64,000 bases of DNA from JAUVXJ01 sp964433755 (GCA_964433755.1 CAYSSR010000002.1:62001-126000), one strand, 5' to 3'; positions 49,944 to 59,172 are shown, counted from the stretch's first letter. Made by a program: numbers and translations. Notes: generated by a model from the sequence alone, not told the origin.

Positions 49944-50790
49944 CCCCAGTTGCCTCCACCACCTGCCGCACGGACTCTATCCCCTCCTTGATGAAGTTAT
50001 CGCTTGCTGGGTACTGCGGCGAGTGCTCGAAGACTATCGTCAGATCGTTCTTGCTCCCCGCGAGCACGCGCTCCACAATGGCCGGCACGTTCGCCCACCC
50101 CTCCTCGGGCACTTGCGAGGGGTGCACCGGCACGTGGTGGTACTTGCGGTACATCTCCGGCGTCGCATTGTAGATGTGCAAGATGGTCGTGTACGGCGCG
50201 AGGGCCGTGGAGAATTCTAGCGAGTCGAACCCCGCGTAGATGGACATCAGATGCAGATGCCCGATGTCCAGACAGAACTCCAGGCGCGGGTGAGCCTGCA
50301 TCACCTCCACAAAGGCCTCGAACTCGAAGAAGTAGGGATTGGGCCCCACATTCTCGAGCACGAAGGGGATGCCTGACTCCTGACTCCACCCCGACAGTAG
50401 ATCGCAGCTATTGTGGGCCAGCTCGATTATCTTGTCGTCGCTGAGCATGGGCCTGGGCTCCCAGATCACCGAGGGTATGTGGCCGATCACATACTCCGCA
50501 CCGTACGTGACAGCGGTCTGCATGGTGCGATACATAGAATCGAGAGTTCGCCAGCGCTTCTCTTCATCGGGATCGGTCAGGAAGGGGAAATCGTCGGATG
50601 GCAGGCGGGGCAAGGGGTCGTGGAATCCATAGGCCAAACCCCTGGCTAACGCGAAATCCATGACCAGAGGCAGCATTTCCTCGTCGTAGAAGCCGATCTC
50701 GAGCTTGCGGAAACAGCCCAGCTCGAGCAGACGGTCCAGTCGCTCCAGATCGGTGCGGATGGACGAAGTAGACATGGAGAACTCGATCAT
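49924..50790 (-). CDS. Sugar phosphate isomerase/epimerase-like TIM barrel protein
   Basis: The 288-residue protein has the AP-endonuclease-2/xylose-isomerase TIM-barrel pattern: FRKLEIGFYDEE near residue 35, EYVIGHIPSVIW near 98, FVLENVG near 143, FCLDIGHLHLMSIYAG near 172 with Asp-x-Gly-His, and IVFEHSP near 250. Acidic and His residues would bind a divalent metal. Substrate is unknown. The gene overlaps dtd tail to tail by 20 nt. Confidence 0.75.
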   Translation of the reverse strand: MIEFSMSTSSIRTDLERLDRLLELGCFRKLEIGFYDEEMLPLVMDFALARGLAYGFHDPLPRLPSDDFPFLTDPDEEKRWRTLDSMYRTMQTAVTYGAEYVIGHIPSVIWEPRPMLSDDKIIELAHNSCDLLSGWSQESGIPFVLENVGPNPYFFEFEAFVEVMQAHPRLEFCLDIGHLHLMSIYAGFDSLEFSTALAPYTTILHIYNATPEMYRKYHHVPVHPSQVPEEGWANVPAIVERVLAGSKNDLTIVFEHSPQYPASDNFIKEGIESVRQVVEATGATCRGL

Positions 50791-50995
50791 ACGGCAAGAT
50801 TCTATCACAGCTTGAACTGGAGGGACAGGACAATCTCAGTAGCGTCTGGACTTGTCTTCGAGTCTCCGGGCGCTGAGCCTCACTGATCCAATGCCCCTCC
50901 TCAAGCTGTCAATCGGCGCCACGAGAACGCACCTGCCCTCTTGAAGACGTAAGGTTCATGCCTGTGACCCTTTTCCACACTCTCCACACAAGTGC

Positions 50996-51024
50996 TTGCC
51001 CCGGTATCGTATGGCGCTTATAAT
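50996..51024 (+). promoter_or_regulatory. Promoter of the molybdopterin oxidoreductase gene
   Basis: TTGCCC (50996-51001) and TATAAT (51019-51024) are 17 bp apart, about 33 nt before the start codon. Confidence 0.65.
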
Positions 51025-51056
51025 CCTGCCCACGACTCTGAGTTGGAGCAACACCC

Positions 51057-53063
51057 ATGTGTGCCGAGGCCGCCCGAACCTTCTGTCAGATCTGCCGCGC
51101 CGAGTGCGGCATGATCGTCCACCTCGAAGCCGGCAGAGTCGTGCGAACAGCAGGTGACCCCGAAGACCGATGGAGCCGGGGCAGGCTGTGCGTCAAGGGT
51201 CGCCACGCGCCACAGATGCTTTACGCCCAGGATCGCCTGCTCCATCCACTGATCAGAGCGAAGAAGGGCGGCGCCCTGCGGCGTACCTCCTGGGAGCATG
51301 CAATAGACTTCGTCGCTGACAAGATGGAGACGATCAAGGAACGGTACGGTCCTGAAGCCCTCGTCTTCTACTACGGCACCACCGCCAAGGTGGTGGATGA
51401 CGCTGTGCTCCGCCGCCTGGCCAAGCTCTACGGCACACCAAACGTCACCGGGACCTGGTCTATCTGCGTGGGACCCAAGATTCTGGCCTACAGCAACACC
51501 TTCGGCCGCCCTCCTATGCCCTGGTGCGACCTCGAGAACGCCCGCTACATCCTGCTGTGGGGCACCAACCCTCCCGCCACCCACATGCATCGCTACCACG
51601 GAATCAACAGTGACATCCTGAGCGCGCGGAGGAACGGTGCCAGGCTGGCAGTCATCGACCCACGACGCACACCCGTCGCCGCCAAAGCCGATCACTACCT
51701 TCAGATCAAGCCAGGCACCGATCTCGCACTGGGCCTGGCGATGATCCAGCACATTGTTGAGGAGAACCTCTACGACGAGGACTTCGTGGCAGCCCACACT
51801 TACGGGTTCGACCGGTTGGCAGAGCACGTCACCCCCTACACTCCTCAGTGGGCGCAGGGGATCACCGATGTTCCTGCCGCATCCATAGAGCGACTGGCAG
51901 AGGACTTTGCCCGCTCCAAGCCCGCCGCTCTGGAAAGACGGGAAGGTGTGCAGCACTGCCGGAATGGCACGCAGACTGTGCGCGCCATGGCTATCCTCAT
52001 GGCTATCACAGGGAACGTAGATGTGCGCGGGGGGCTGATGCTCACACCCTATCGCAGCCTGAAGAGCCTCCCCGTGCCTGATAACCTTCCCCAGCCAGCG
52101 AAGAGCTTCTGGCGGGACCGGTACCCCCTGGCCAAAGACGCCAGCGGGATGCTGCCTGAGGTCATCTTGAGCGAGGACCCCTACCCCGTCCGAGGCCTGA
52201 TCGTCATCGAAGGCAATCCCATGTCCTGCTTTCCCAACACGGGCAAAACCCGCCAAGCCCTGGCCGGTCTCGACCTGCTCGTGGTCCAGGACCTGTTCAT
52301 GAACGAGACAGCCGAACTAGCCGATGTACTCCTTCCAGGCTGCACGTTCCTCGAGAAGGGAGAGATCAGCGCCCAGTCTCTGAGAACAGACTATCCGGTG
52401 CGGACCAGGAGGCCGGTGGTTCCACCCCTTGGGCAAGCCCTTCCAGAGTGGGAGTTCTTGTCCCTCCTCGGCCAGAGGTTGGGCTACGGGCAATTCTTCC
52501 CCTTCACGAGCGACGAGGAGGTCGTTGAGGCCGTGCTTCACCGAGCAGGGTGGACCGGGCACGAGCCGGCCACGCCCGCGGCCAACGGCCACACGCTCCA
52601 GAATGGCTTCACCACGCCGTCAGGCAAGATCGAGCTCTATAGTACGGCGTTGGAGGAGCAGGGGTACGATCCTCTGCCCGCCGCCCCACTGGATTGGCCG
52701 GACGACGACCTCTATCCATACTATCTGATCACCGGAGCCAGAGTGCCCCAGTTCTACCACTCCCAGCACCGCAACATCCCCGGCCTTCGCAGGGCTCATC
52801 CCGAGCCCCTGGCCGAGATGAGCCCCTCCCTGGCTTCGGCCGTTGGCGTAGGCGACGGGGACGAAGTGAAGCTGGAAACCACAGTCGGCGCTGCGGTCTA
52901 CAAGGCCAAGGTGGTTGACCGCATACATCCGCGCACTGTGTCCATCCCCCACGGCTGGACGGGGGCGCACAACGCCAACTGGCTGGTCGATGATCTCTGC
53001 TGCGATCCTTTGGCGGCCACGCCTCCTTATAGAGACATGCGCTGCCGCGTAGAGAGGCTCTAG
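51057..53063 (+). CDS. Molybdopterin-dependent oxidoreductase (DMSO reductase superfamily)
   Basis: The 668-residue protein has an N-terminal 4Fe-4S site (Cys10, Cys13, Cys17 and Cys45 in LCVKG), the molybdopterin domains with LLWGTNPPATH and DPRRTPVAAKADHYLQIKPGTD, and the C-terminal molydopterin dinucleotide-binding domain (PYYLITGARVPQFYHSQHRN). The likely metal ligand is Cys near residue 138 (SICVGPK), not Sec or Ser. No Tat signal, electron-transfer subunit or membrane anchor is adjacent, so it is probably cytoplasmic. Family members act on thiosulfate, polysulfide, formate or acetylene; the substrate is open. Confidence 0.85.
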   Translation: MCAEAARTFCQICRAECGMIVHLEAGRVVRTAGDPEDRWSRGRLCVKGRHAPQMLYAQDRLLHPLIRAKKGGALRRTSWEHAIDFVADKMETIKERYGPEALVFYYGTTAKVVDDAVLRRLAKLYGTPNVTGTWSICVGPKILAYSNTFGRPPMPWCDLENARYILLWGTNPPATHMHRYHGINSDILSARRNGARLAVIDPRRTPVAAKADHYLQIKPGTDLALGLAMIQHIVEENLYDEDFVAAHTYGFDRLAEHVTPYTPQWAQGITDVPAASIERLAEDFARSKPAALERREGVQHCRNGTQTVRAMAILMAITGNVDVRGGLMLTPYRSLKSLPVPDNLPQPAKSFWRDRYPLAKDASGMLPEVILSEDPYPVRGLIVIEGNPMSCFPNTGKTRQALAGLDLLVVQDLFMNETAELADVLLPGCTFLEKGEISAQSLRTDYPVRTRRPVVPPLGQALPEWEFLSLLGQRLGYGQFFPFTSDEEVVEAVLHRAGWTGHEPATPAANGHTLQNGFTTPSGKIELYSTALEEQGYDPLPAAPLDWPDDDLYPYYLITGARVPQFYHSQHRNIPGLRRAHPEPLAEMSPSLASAVGVGDGDEVKLETTVGAAVYKAKVVDRIHPRTVSIPHGWTGAHNANWLVDDLCCDPLAATPPYRDMRCRVERL

Positions 53064-53069
53064 GACACG

Positions 53070-54380
53070 ATGCATAGACTAAGAGGATACGACCCTCGCC
53101 GATGGGTGTCCTCTCTCGAGCGAGGAGACTCGTTCAAGAGAGCTGTCTTGATCCTGCTCGTCCTCGGGGTGCTGCTGAGGGTGGTCTTGATGCCGATCGC
53201 CTTCCACCCAGACCTGTTCTGGATCACGTATCACGCACAAAACCTCGTCCTGCATGGACAGGTCACGAAGGACCTGTCCGTTCAACCGCTCCCTCAGCTT
53301 CTCTACGGGGTCACGATATGGCTCTTCCAGGCGGTCCTTTCTCCGGCTGAGACTGTGTGGCCCGACGAGTGGGCGCAGATGGGTGAGGAGGAATATCAGG
53401 GTGCCTTCGAGCTACGAATGCAGATCGCCGAAGCGCCCAGGATACACCTCACCCTCTTCCTGCTGAAGCTCCCCCACCTGGCGTTCGACCTGGCCTCTGC
53501 CTTCATCCTCCTCGCTCTCCTGAGGAGGCGCCCCAAGCAAGCCATCCTTGCTCTTGCGTTCTGGCTGTTCAACCCCATCGGCCTCTACGTCTCCTACCTC
53601 TATGGGCGCTACGACGCCATGGCTGGCTTCTTCGTCCTGTTGAGCCTCTATCTCTTCCAGCGAGTACGACCGTTCTCTTCTCTCGGTGCGCTTGCACTTG
53701 CCTTCGTGAGCCGGATCATGGATGCAGCCCTGCTCCCCTTCTTCCTCGTGGGCGCCTTCAGACAACTCAGGAAGCAAAGGCGGCTCGTCCTGGGCCTGGC
53801 GGTAGCCGCGGCGGCCATCTTGCTGACTGTCCTCTCTGGGGCCATGCCACGGATTCTTGCCCTCCTGGACCGCGCCCATGGCCAGTTCCTGCTCGCGGCG
53901 AAGCTGTCCATCATCCTTCACGACGAATTGGTGCTCTTCGTCATCGGCTACGCCATTCTGTTCTTCAGCAGCCTCGAAAAGGATCTGTCCTCATACGCGG
54001 TGCTGCGCAAGTACTCCCTCATGGTCTTTCTGGTCCTGTTCTCCGTCTCCTTCTTCAACCCCCAGTACTTCTTCGCGGTTTTGCCTCTTCTGGCTCTGGA
54101 GATCGCCGAGCAGCCTGGTCTGCTTTGGTTTCACCTAGTCCAGGTTGTGGGCTATGCCTTCTATCTCCTCAACTGGGGGTCGCAGACCACCTGGTGGCTC
54201 TTCTTGCCCCTGAATCCATCCTTCTTCTCTCAGCTTCCGGCGCCCGAGTCGATCATCGACATGTTCACCAACTACAAAGCAGTCATTGCCATCTTTCGCA
54301 GCCTGCTGACAGCGGCCTCCTTGTGGATGACCTATCGCATCTACGGAACCCTCGGCACCGTCCAGGAAGAGACAGGCTGA
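53070..54380 (+). CDS. GT-C-like polytopic membrane glycosyltransferase
   Basis: The 436-residue protein has about ten hydrophobic segments, a luminal first loop with HPDLFWITYHA (His/Asp near residue 46), and ALAFWLFNPIGLYVSYLYGRYDAMAGFFVLLSLY, the pattern of dolichol- or polyprenol-phosphate mannosyltransferases (GT-C fold). Such enzymes add sugars on the outer face of the membrane. The following gene encodes a secreted hydrolase 24 nt downstream. The function call is by fold, not by close family. Confidence 0.65.
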   Translation: MHRLRGYDPRRWVSSLERGDSFKRAVLILLVLGVLLRVVLMPIAFHPDLFWITYHAQNLVLHGQVTKDLSVQPLPQLLYGVTIWLFQAVLSPAETVWPDEWAQMGEEEYQGAFELRMQIAEAPRIHLTLFLLKLPHLAFDLASAFILLALLRRRPKQAILALAFWLFNPIGLYVSYLYGRYDAMAGFFVLLSLYLFQRVRPFSSLGALALAFVSRIMDAALLPFFLVGAFRQLRKQRRLVLGLAVAAAAILLTVLSGAMPRILALLDRAHGQFLLAAKLSIILHDELVLFVIGYAILFFSSLEKDLSSYAVLRKYSLMVFLVLFSVSFFNPQYFFAVLPLLALEIAEQPGLLWFHLVQVVGYAFYLLNWGSQTTWWLFLPLNPSFFSQLPAPESIIDMFTNYKAVIAIFRSLLTAASLWMTYRIYGTLGTVQEETG

Positions 54381-54403
54381 TCACCTCAGGAGTTCTCGCG
54401 CGG

Positions 54404-56167
54404 ATGGCCGTCAGAAGCCTGCCAGTCCTGTTCCTGTTGGCGACGGTGACGCTGGCACGCGCCCACGTCGACCAGAGCGGGAACCTCGCTGGTTCCGCGC
54501 TGCCTCCCATCGACGCCGAGGCTCTAGGATCGCCTCCGAACGAAACCACCTGGCACCTCCCCGACTATCCCCTCGTCGATGCCATGAGAGAAAGCATCCT
54601 TCATACCCTTCGACTGTGCCAGACAGAGTTCCAGGGCGTAGAGGGGACAGTCACCGGGCTGATGCCTGCTCGGGAGTATGGCATGATCTACGTTCGAGAC
54701 ACCTCTACCATGATGCCAGCGGTCTCTTACTTCTATGGCGACGAATACCTCAGAACACCAGTGGAGGAGTTCCTACTCAGGCAGTATGCCGCTGATACCA
54801 CCAGTGACGATGGCCACGTACCCGGCGCGGGAGCCATCAGCGGAGTCATAGCCTCTGACCACCACATCGACAAAGCTACGGCTGTCTCCGACGAGGAGGT
54901 CCACCTCATCCATGCCGCGTACCAGTACTACCAGACGGGGGGTGGCATCGACTGGCTCCAGAAGAGGCTGGGAGGCGAGGCCGTCCTCTCTCGACTGAAC
55001 GCCGTGCTGGACTGGCTATACACGCACCGGTACGACAGCACTCTCAGATTGATCAAGAGAGGCCATACCACCGACTGGGGAGACGTGAAGTTCGAGCCCT
55101 CTGTCGCTCCCACGGACCTCGATCCGGCGACGGACCACTGGACGTGCTCCATCTACGACCAGGCCCTCGCTTACCGTGCCCTGCTCGAGCTGGCCGAGAT
55201 GAACGAGACACTTGGGGGGTCTGCGAGGGCGGAAGACCTCCGCTGCCGAGCGCAGGAGCTGCGCCGGGCCACCAACGAGCAACTGTGGAACGAGGATGGA
55301 GGCTTCTACCTGCTCCACCTGCACGCTACGCCCCTCACCCATCCCTTTCCCGAGGATCAGATGGTGAGCATCTCCAATGCGGTCGCAGTCTACGTGGGCC
55401 TCAGCGACCCCGCGCAGACCAACGATGCTCTGGCCAGTCTGGAGCGTGCGCGCCTTTCCGCGGGGGCCGGGAAGCCTGGCCTGAGCGTCTATCCACCCTA
55501 TCCGCCCGGCTTCTTCGCCCACCCACAGATGCATAGCGGCGAATACCAGAACGGCGGACTCTGGGACTGGTGGGGTGGTTTACAGATTGCGGCAGAATTC
55601 GAGAACGGACTTTCCACACTGGCACGGGCGCACCTGTTTCTCGTGGCCCAGGATTGGGCCTTACACCCGCAAGCGATCTACGAATGGCAGTCGCTGTCCA
55701 CCGGTGCAGGTTGGGGATCGCACAACTATGGCAGCGGGGCAGCCACTGTGGGAGAAGCCATCGTACGGGGACTCTTCGGAGTCACCATCGACCAAGACGG
55801 GGTCGCTCTAGAGCCCCGACTCTCCAAACACGACGGCCAAATACGGCTCGTACAGCCAGCCACCGGGCTCTACGCCTCCTACGACTACAGGTACGAGGGC
55901 GACTTCATCCTCCTCGACTACGGATCGAACCACCGTGACCCTATCCGGTTCGCGGTTCTATTCCCCAGGGGAAAGGCGACAGTAGAAGAAGTCTCCATAG
56001 ATGGGCAGAGCGCATCCCACACCATGGAGACCATGCTCGACGACAGCTACTGCGTGTTTCAGGGTCCCTCAGGAGTCCACCGGGCGGTGATCTCCTTCAC
56101 GAGTCGGACGGAACCCCCCGAGTTCCGTATTGCTTCTGGTAGTAGCTCCGATACTCCGCCGTCTTGA
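54404..56167 (+). CDS. Secreted six-hairpin glycoside hydrolase-like protein
   Basis: The 587-residue protein starts with a signal peptide (MAVRSLPVLFLLATVTLARA). It has an (alpha/alpha)6-barrel pattern with YVRDTSTMMPA near residue 105, TTDWGDVKFE near 225, YDQALAYRALLELAEM and GGLWDWWGGLQIAAEFENGL near 385, then a beta domain at the end. The Asp/Glu residues in RDTS and TDWGD and the Trp-rich loop fit GH63/amylo-glucosidase-like enzymes. Its end overlaps the converging rmlB gene by 71 nt. It probably trims a surface glycan. Confidence 0.75.
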   Translation: MAVRSLPVLFLLATVTLARAHVDQSGNLAGSALPPIDAEALGSPPNETTWHLPDYPLVDAMRESILHTLRLCQTEFQGVEGTVTGLMPAREYGMIYVRDTSTMMPAVSYFYGDEYLRTPVEEFLLRQYAADTTSDDGHVPGAGAISGVIASDHHIDKATAVSDEEVHLIHAAYQYYQTGGGIDWLQKRLGGEAVLSRLNAVLDWLYTHRYDSTLRLIKRGHTTDWGDVKFEPSVAPTDLDPATDHWTCSIYDQALAYRALLELAEMNETLGGSARAEDLRCRAQELRRATNEQLWNEDGGFYLLHLHATPLTHPFPEDQMVSISNAVAVYVGLSDPAQTNDALASLERARLSAGAGKPGLSVYPPYPPGFFAHPQMHSGEYQNGGLWDWWGGLQIAAEFENGLSTLARAHLFLVAQDWALHPQAIYEWQSLSTGAGWGSHNYGSGAATVGEAIVRGLFGVTIDQDGVALEPRLSKHDGQIRLVQPATGLYASYDYRYEGDFILLDYGSNHRDPIRFAVLFPRGKATVEEVSIDGQSASHTMETMLDDSYCVFQGPSGVHRAVISFTSRTEPPEFRIASGSSSDTPPS

Positions 56168-57122
56168 GCTTCTCCCACCACTGGCGATTCTCGGCATACC
56201 AGCACACGGTCCCCTCGAGGGCCTCTGCGAAGGCATGGCGCGGCCGCCATCCCAGCTTGTGGATCTTGCTCGAATCGAGGGAATAGCGCCGATCGTGCCC
56301 CGGTCGATCCTCCACGAAGTGGATGAGGCTCTTCGGCTTGCCCGTCTTCTCCAGGATGGCCTCCGTGAGCTCGAGGTTCGTCAGCTCGCAGTCGCCGCCG
56401 ACGTTGTAGACCTCGCCATCCTGGCCCTCGTGCAGCATCAGATCGATAGCTTCACAATGGTCCAGAACGTACAACCAGTCCCGGACGTTCAGTCCGTCTC
56501 CGTAGAGCGGCAGCGGCTGGTCGTCCAGCGCGTTGGTGACGAAGAGGGGAATCACCTTCTCGGGATACTGGCGGGGACCGAAGTTGTTGGAGCCGCGCGT
56601 GATCACCACAGGGACTCCGTAGGTCACGTGATAGGCACGACACAGAAGGTCACCCCCGGCCTTGCTGGCCGAATAGGGACTATTGGGAAGCAGGTTGTCC
56701 GTCTCCACAGACGACCCTTCGGTGACGCTTCCGTAGACCTCGTCCGTAGACACGTGGAGCATTCTCTGTAGTCCGAACTTCTTCACCGCCTCCAGCAACA
56801 CGTGTGTGCCGTACACGTCCGTCTGGATGAAGCTCCCCGCCTCGAGAATGCTGCGGTCCACGTGTGTCTCGGCCGCGAAGTTGACTATGGCTTCGACCTT
56901 GTGTTCCTGAACGACTCTGTCGACCAGCTCCATGTCGCAGATGTCGCCATGGACGAAGCTGTACCTCCGGTCATCCGCCACGTCGCGGAGATTATCCAGA
57001 TTGCCGGCGTAGGTGAGCTTGTCCAGCACGACGACGTCGACGTCTGAGTACTTCTCCAGAATGTGATGCACGAAGTTGCTGCCGATGAAACCAGCGCCGC
57101 CCGTGATCAACAGGCTCTTCAA
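56097..57122 (-). CDS. rmlB: dTDP-glucose 4,6-dehydratase
   Basis: The 341-residue SDR enzyme has the NAD motif TGGAGFIGSNFV near residue 7, LDKLTYAGNLDNL near 33, the RmlB loop HVSTDEVYGSV, and YSASKAGGD with catalytic Tyr and Lys near 160-164. RmlB makes dTDP-4-keto-6-deoxyglucose, the step after RmlA at 59173. RmlC and RmlD are not in the window. It is the last gene of the minus-strand polysaccharide operon. Confidence 0.95.
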   Translation of the reverse strand: MKSLLITGGAGFIGSNFVHHILEKYSDVDVVVLDKLTYAGNLDNLRDVADDRRYSFVHGDICDMELVDRVVQEHKVEAIVNFAAETHVDRSILEAGSFIQTDVYGTHVLLEAVKKFGLQRMLHVSTDEVYGSVTEGSSVETDNLLPNSPYSASKAGGDLLCRAYHVTYGVPVVITRGSNNFGPRQYPEKVIPLFVTNALDDQPLPLYGDGLNVRDWLYVLDHCEAIDLMLHEGQDGEVYNVGGDCELTNLELTEAILEKTGKPKSLIHFVEDRPGHDRRYSLDSSKIHKLGWRPRHAFAEALEGTVCWYAENRQWWEKLKTAEYRSYYQKQYGTRGVPSDS

Positions 57123-57158
57123 GATCCAGAACCTCCCTCGAGTGAGAACCGTGCGGGG

Positions 57159-57410
57159 CTACAGCTTGGTGCCCCGGCGAGTGTAGGCCTCCCTCATCAT
57201 GTCCCTCACGTCCTGCACGGTCAACAAGTACGTCTCGGTCTTCTTCTCGCCCCGAGCCCCGCCTGTGCTGGACTTACCTTGCAGGATCAGGCCATCCTCC
57301 GTTTCGATGATCCGGACATCCGTGAAGCCGTGCTCGTCGATATAGTGGCCGATCGTCCTTAGGACATCCTGGTAGTCTGTCTTGAGCATGCCCTGGAAGA
57401 GCTTTTGCAT
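57159..57410 (-). CDS. Small protein A, paralogue of the 57443 protein
   Basis: The 83-residue protein shows YQDVLRTIGHYIDEHGFTDV, then IIETEDGLILQGKS, and a final VQDVRDMMREAY helix. The same order and spacing occur in the next upstream protein (57443-57670). No known family is recognised. The helix-strand-strand-helix pattern suggests a compact alpha/beta fold. It lies 36 nt before rmlB in the polysaccharide operon. Confidence 0.7.
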   Translation of the reverse strand: MQKLFQGMLKTDYQDVLRTIGHYIDEHGFTDVRIIETEDGLILQGKSSTGGARGEKKTETYLLTVQDVRDMMREAYTRRGTKL

Positions 57411-57442
57411 CTATCCTACCTCTTCAAGCCGGTGGACTCTCC

Positions 57443-57670
57443 TCACAGCTCGCGTATCATCAGCTCCAGGTCGTCGTGGCTCAGCACCTTGGTTCTCGAG
57501 ACCAGATTGAAGGCGTCGCGTGTGCTCAGAAGGGCTCGCCCCTGTAGCACTATGCCTCCCTCAACCTCCAAGATGCAGATGTCGCGCAGCCTCTGCTTCT
57601 CCGCAAGGCGACCTATGGCTTGGAGGGCCCGTTCGTAGTTGAGGTTCTTGGCCCCTGGTGGGCTCGCCAT
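57443..57670 (-). CDS. Small protein B, paralogue of the 57159 protein
   Basis: The 75-residue protein (start ATG 57670, GGAGGGAG in the end of the upstream gene) has YERALQAIGRLAEKQRLRDI, then ILEVEGGIVLQGRA, and a final SHDDLELMIREL. The EGGIVLQGR and EDGLILQGK segments of A and B are clearly related. B starts two bases after the stop of the radical SAM gene and is translationally coupled to it. No function is known. Confidence 0.7.
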   Translation of the reverse strand: MASPPGAKNLNYERALQAIGRLAEKQRLRDICILEVEGGIVLQGRALLSTRDAFNLVSRTKVLSHDDLELMIREL

Positions 57671-57671
57671 G

Positions 57672-59075
57672 TTACTCCCTCCCTCCAGATGAGGCACGCA
57701 CCATCCTGCCTAGTTTGGAGATCGCCTTGCGGGGCGACGCATAGCGACCCAGGATGTACCTCGTCTGGCGACTGACTCCATTACGCAGCTTTCTTCGCTG
57801 TGACTCCTCCAGAGCCCACCGCAGATACTCCGGATCGTGACCTTTGATCTTGGGCTCCGTCGGGTTTCGGCTGTAGCCGTCGTGGTCCGTGACCAGCGAC
57901 AGACCGTGTTCCATGCAGTAGTCGTACAGATCGTTGCCTGGATAGGGAGTGTAGTAGGCGGGGCTATAGTAGTCGGGATCGATCTCCTTCAACATGCTGA
58001 TCGTCTCTTTGATCTCATCTTCGGTCTCTGTGGGCAAGCCCAGCATGTAGTTGGCCCATATCCGAATGCCATACTTCCGGCAGATTCGCGCCGCCTCCAG
58101 GTTCTTCGCTCTGGTGGTGCCCTTGCGGATGAATCTGAGGACGCGATCGCTCCCGCTCTCGAAGCCCAGGAAGAGACCAGCCAGGCCGACCTCCGCCATG
58201 CGCCTGATCATGTCCTCGTGCTTCACCACGTGATCGACACGCGCCTGGCACCAGAACCTCTGTCTGAAGCCCTCAGCCTCGTAGCGATCACAGAACTCGG
58301 TCACCCAGGGTCGATCCTCGGTGAGACAATCATCGTGGATCATCAGCGTCTTGAAGTGATACTTCTCGCGCAGCTCCTTCAACTCGCCGATCACGTGTGA
58401 GACACTCCTTCGCCTCACACCTTTGCCGAAGAGGATGTCCTCGCCAGGCTTGCAGAAGCTACAATTGTAGCGGCACCCTCGCCCAGCGATCACCGTCACG
58501 AAGGGCGGCAACGTCTCCTCGGATAGTGGGGCCTCCGGGGAATCATAGTCGTAGCCAGCCTTCCGCCACTCGTTGAGGTAGATGTCTCTGTCCGCGTACG
58601 GTAGCTGATCGAGATCCGGCCTCTCCCCCTGGATCACCCTTTCCACCTGCTCTCCGCGCTCGAACTTGCGGAGCATCTCCACGAAGGTGATCTCACCCTC
58701 TCCCAAGACCACGTGATCCACGAGAGGATTGCTGAGCACTTCATCGGGAGAGAGAGTGGGGTGAGGTCCACCGACGACAACTATCGTCTCGGGACTGACT
58801 TCCTTCAGCAGCTCGATGCCCCTCATGGCAGGATTGAAGTCCACACTGAGCATCCCGAACCCTGCCACCTCTGGTGCCCGGCTGCGCAACTCCTCGCGAT
58901 AGTGGTCCCAGTCCCGCAGCGCCCTGCGGTCCACCAGGTTCACTTCGTTTCCGGCGGCCTTGGAACAAGCCGAGAGCAAAGCCAGTCCATGTCCGATCCA
59001 GCCTCCGGACATGCCCTTCCCGGCGCTCTGGAAGCCGTCTAGGCCACCCCCGCTACTCACCAGTGTGACTTTCAC
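57672..59075 (-). CDS. B12-binding-type radical SAM protein
   Basis: The 467-residue protein has an N-terminal Rossmann/B12-binding-like domain (about 1-150, VVVGGPHPTLSPDEVL and VLGEGEITFVEML) and a radical SAM domain with GRGCRYNCSFCKPG (Cys near 206, 210 and 213). YHFKTLMIHDDCLTEDRPW follows. Such proteins methylate or rearrange unactivated carbons. The B12-ligand DxHxxG motif is not seen in the N-terminal domain, so cobalamin binding is uncertain. It lies in the polysaccharide operon between rmlA and the small proteins, so a sugar or lipid substrate is possible. Confidence 0.85.
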   Translation of the reverse strand: MKVTLVSSGGGLDGFQSAGKGMSGGWIGHGLALLSACSKAAGNEVNLVDRRALRDWDHYREELRSRAPEVAGFGMLSVDFNPAMRGIELLKEVSPETIVVVGGPHPTLSPDEVLSNPLVDHVVLGEGEITFVEMLRKFERGEQVERVIQGERPDLDQLPYADRDIYLNEWRKAGYDYDSPEAPLSEETLPPFVTVIAGRGCRYNCSFCKPGEDILFGKGVRRRSVSHVIGELKELREKYHFKTLMIHDDCLTEDRPWVTEFCDRYEAEGFRQRFWCQARVDHVVKHEDMIRRMAEVGLAGLFLGFESGSDRVLRFIRKGTTRAKNLEAARICRKYGIRIWANYMLGLPTETEDEIKETISMLKEIDPDYYSPAYYTPYPGNDLYDYCMEHGLSLVTDHDGYSRNPTEPKIKGHDPEYLRWALEESQRRKLRNGVSRQTRYILGRYASPRKAISKLGRMVRASSGGRE

Positions 59076-59172
59076 CAGGCTCGCTCTTCCTTCGCGTTTG
59101 ATGCGTCCACTACTCGCCCGATTGGGTCTCCGCTATGCCCCGGCATAGAGTGTGCTGCTGGCCCACAGCGCG

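Noticed and set aside
51018..52256. 412-residue minus-strand ORF
   Set aside because: It is antisense to the molybdopterin oxidoreductase, where cluster and cofactor motifs are complete.
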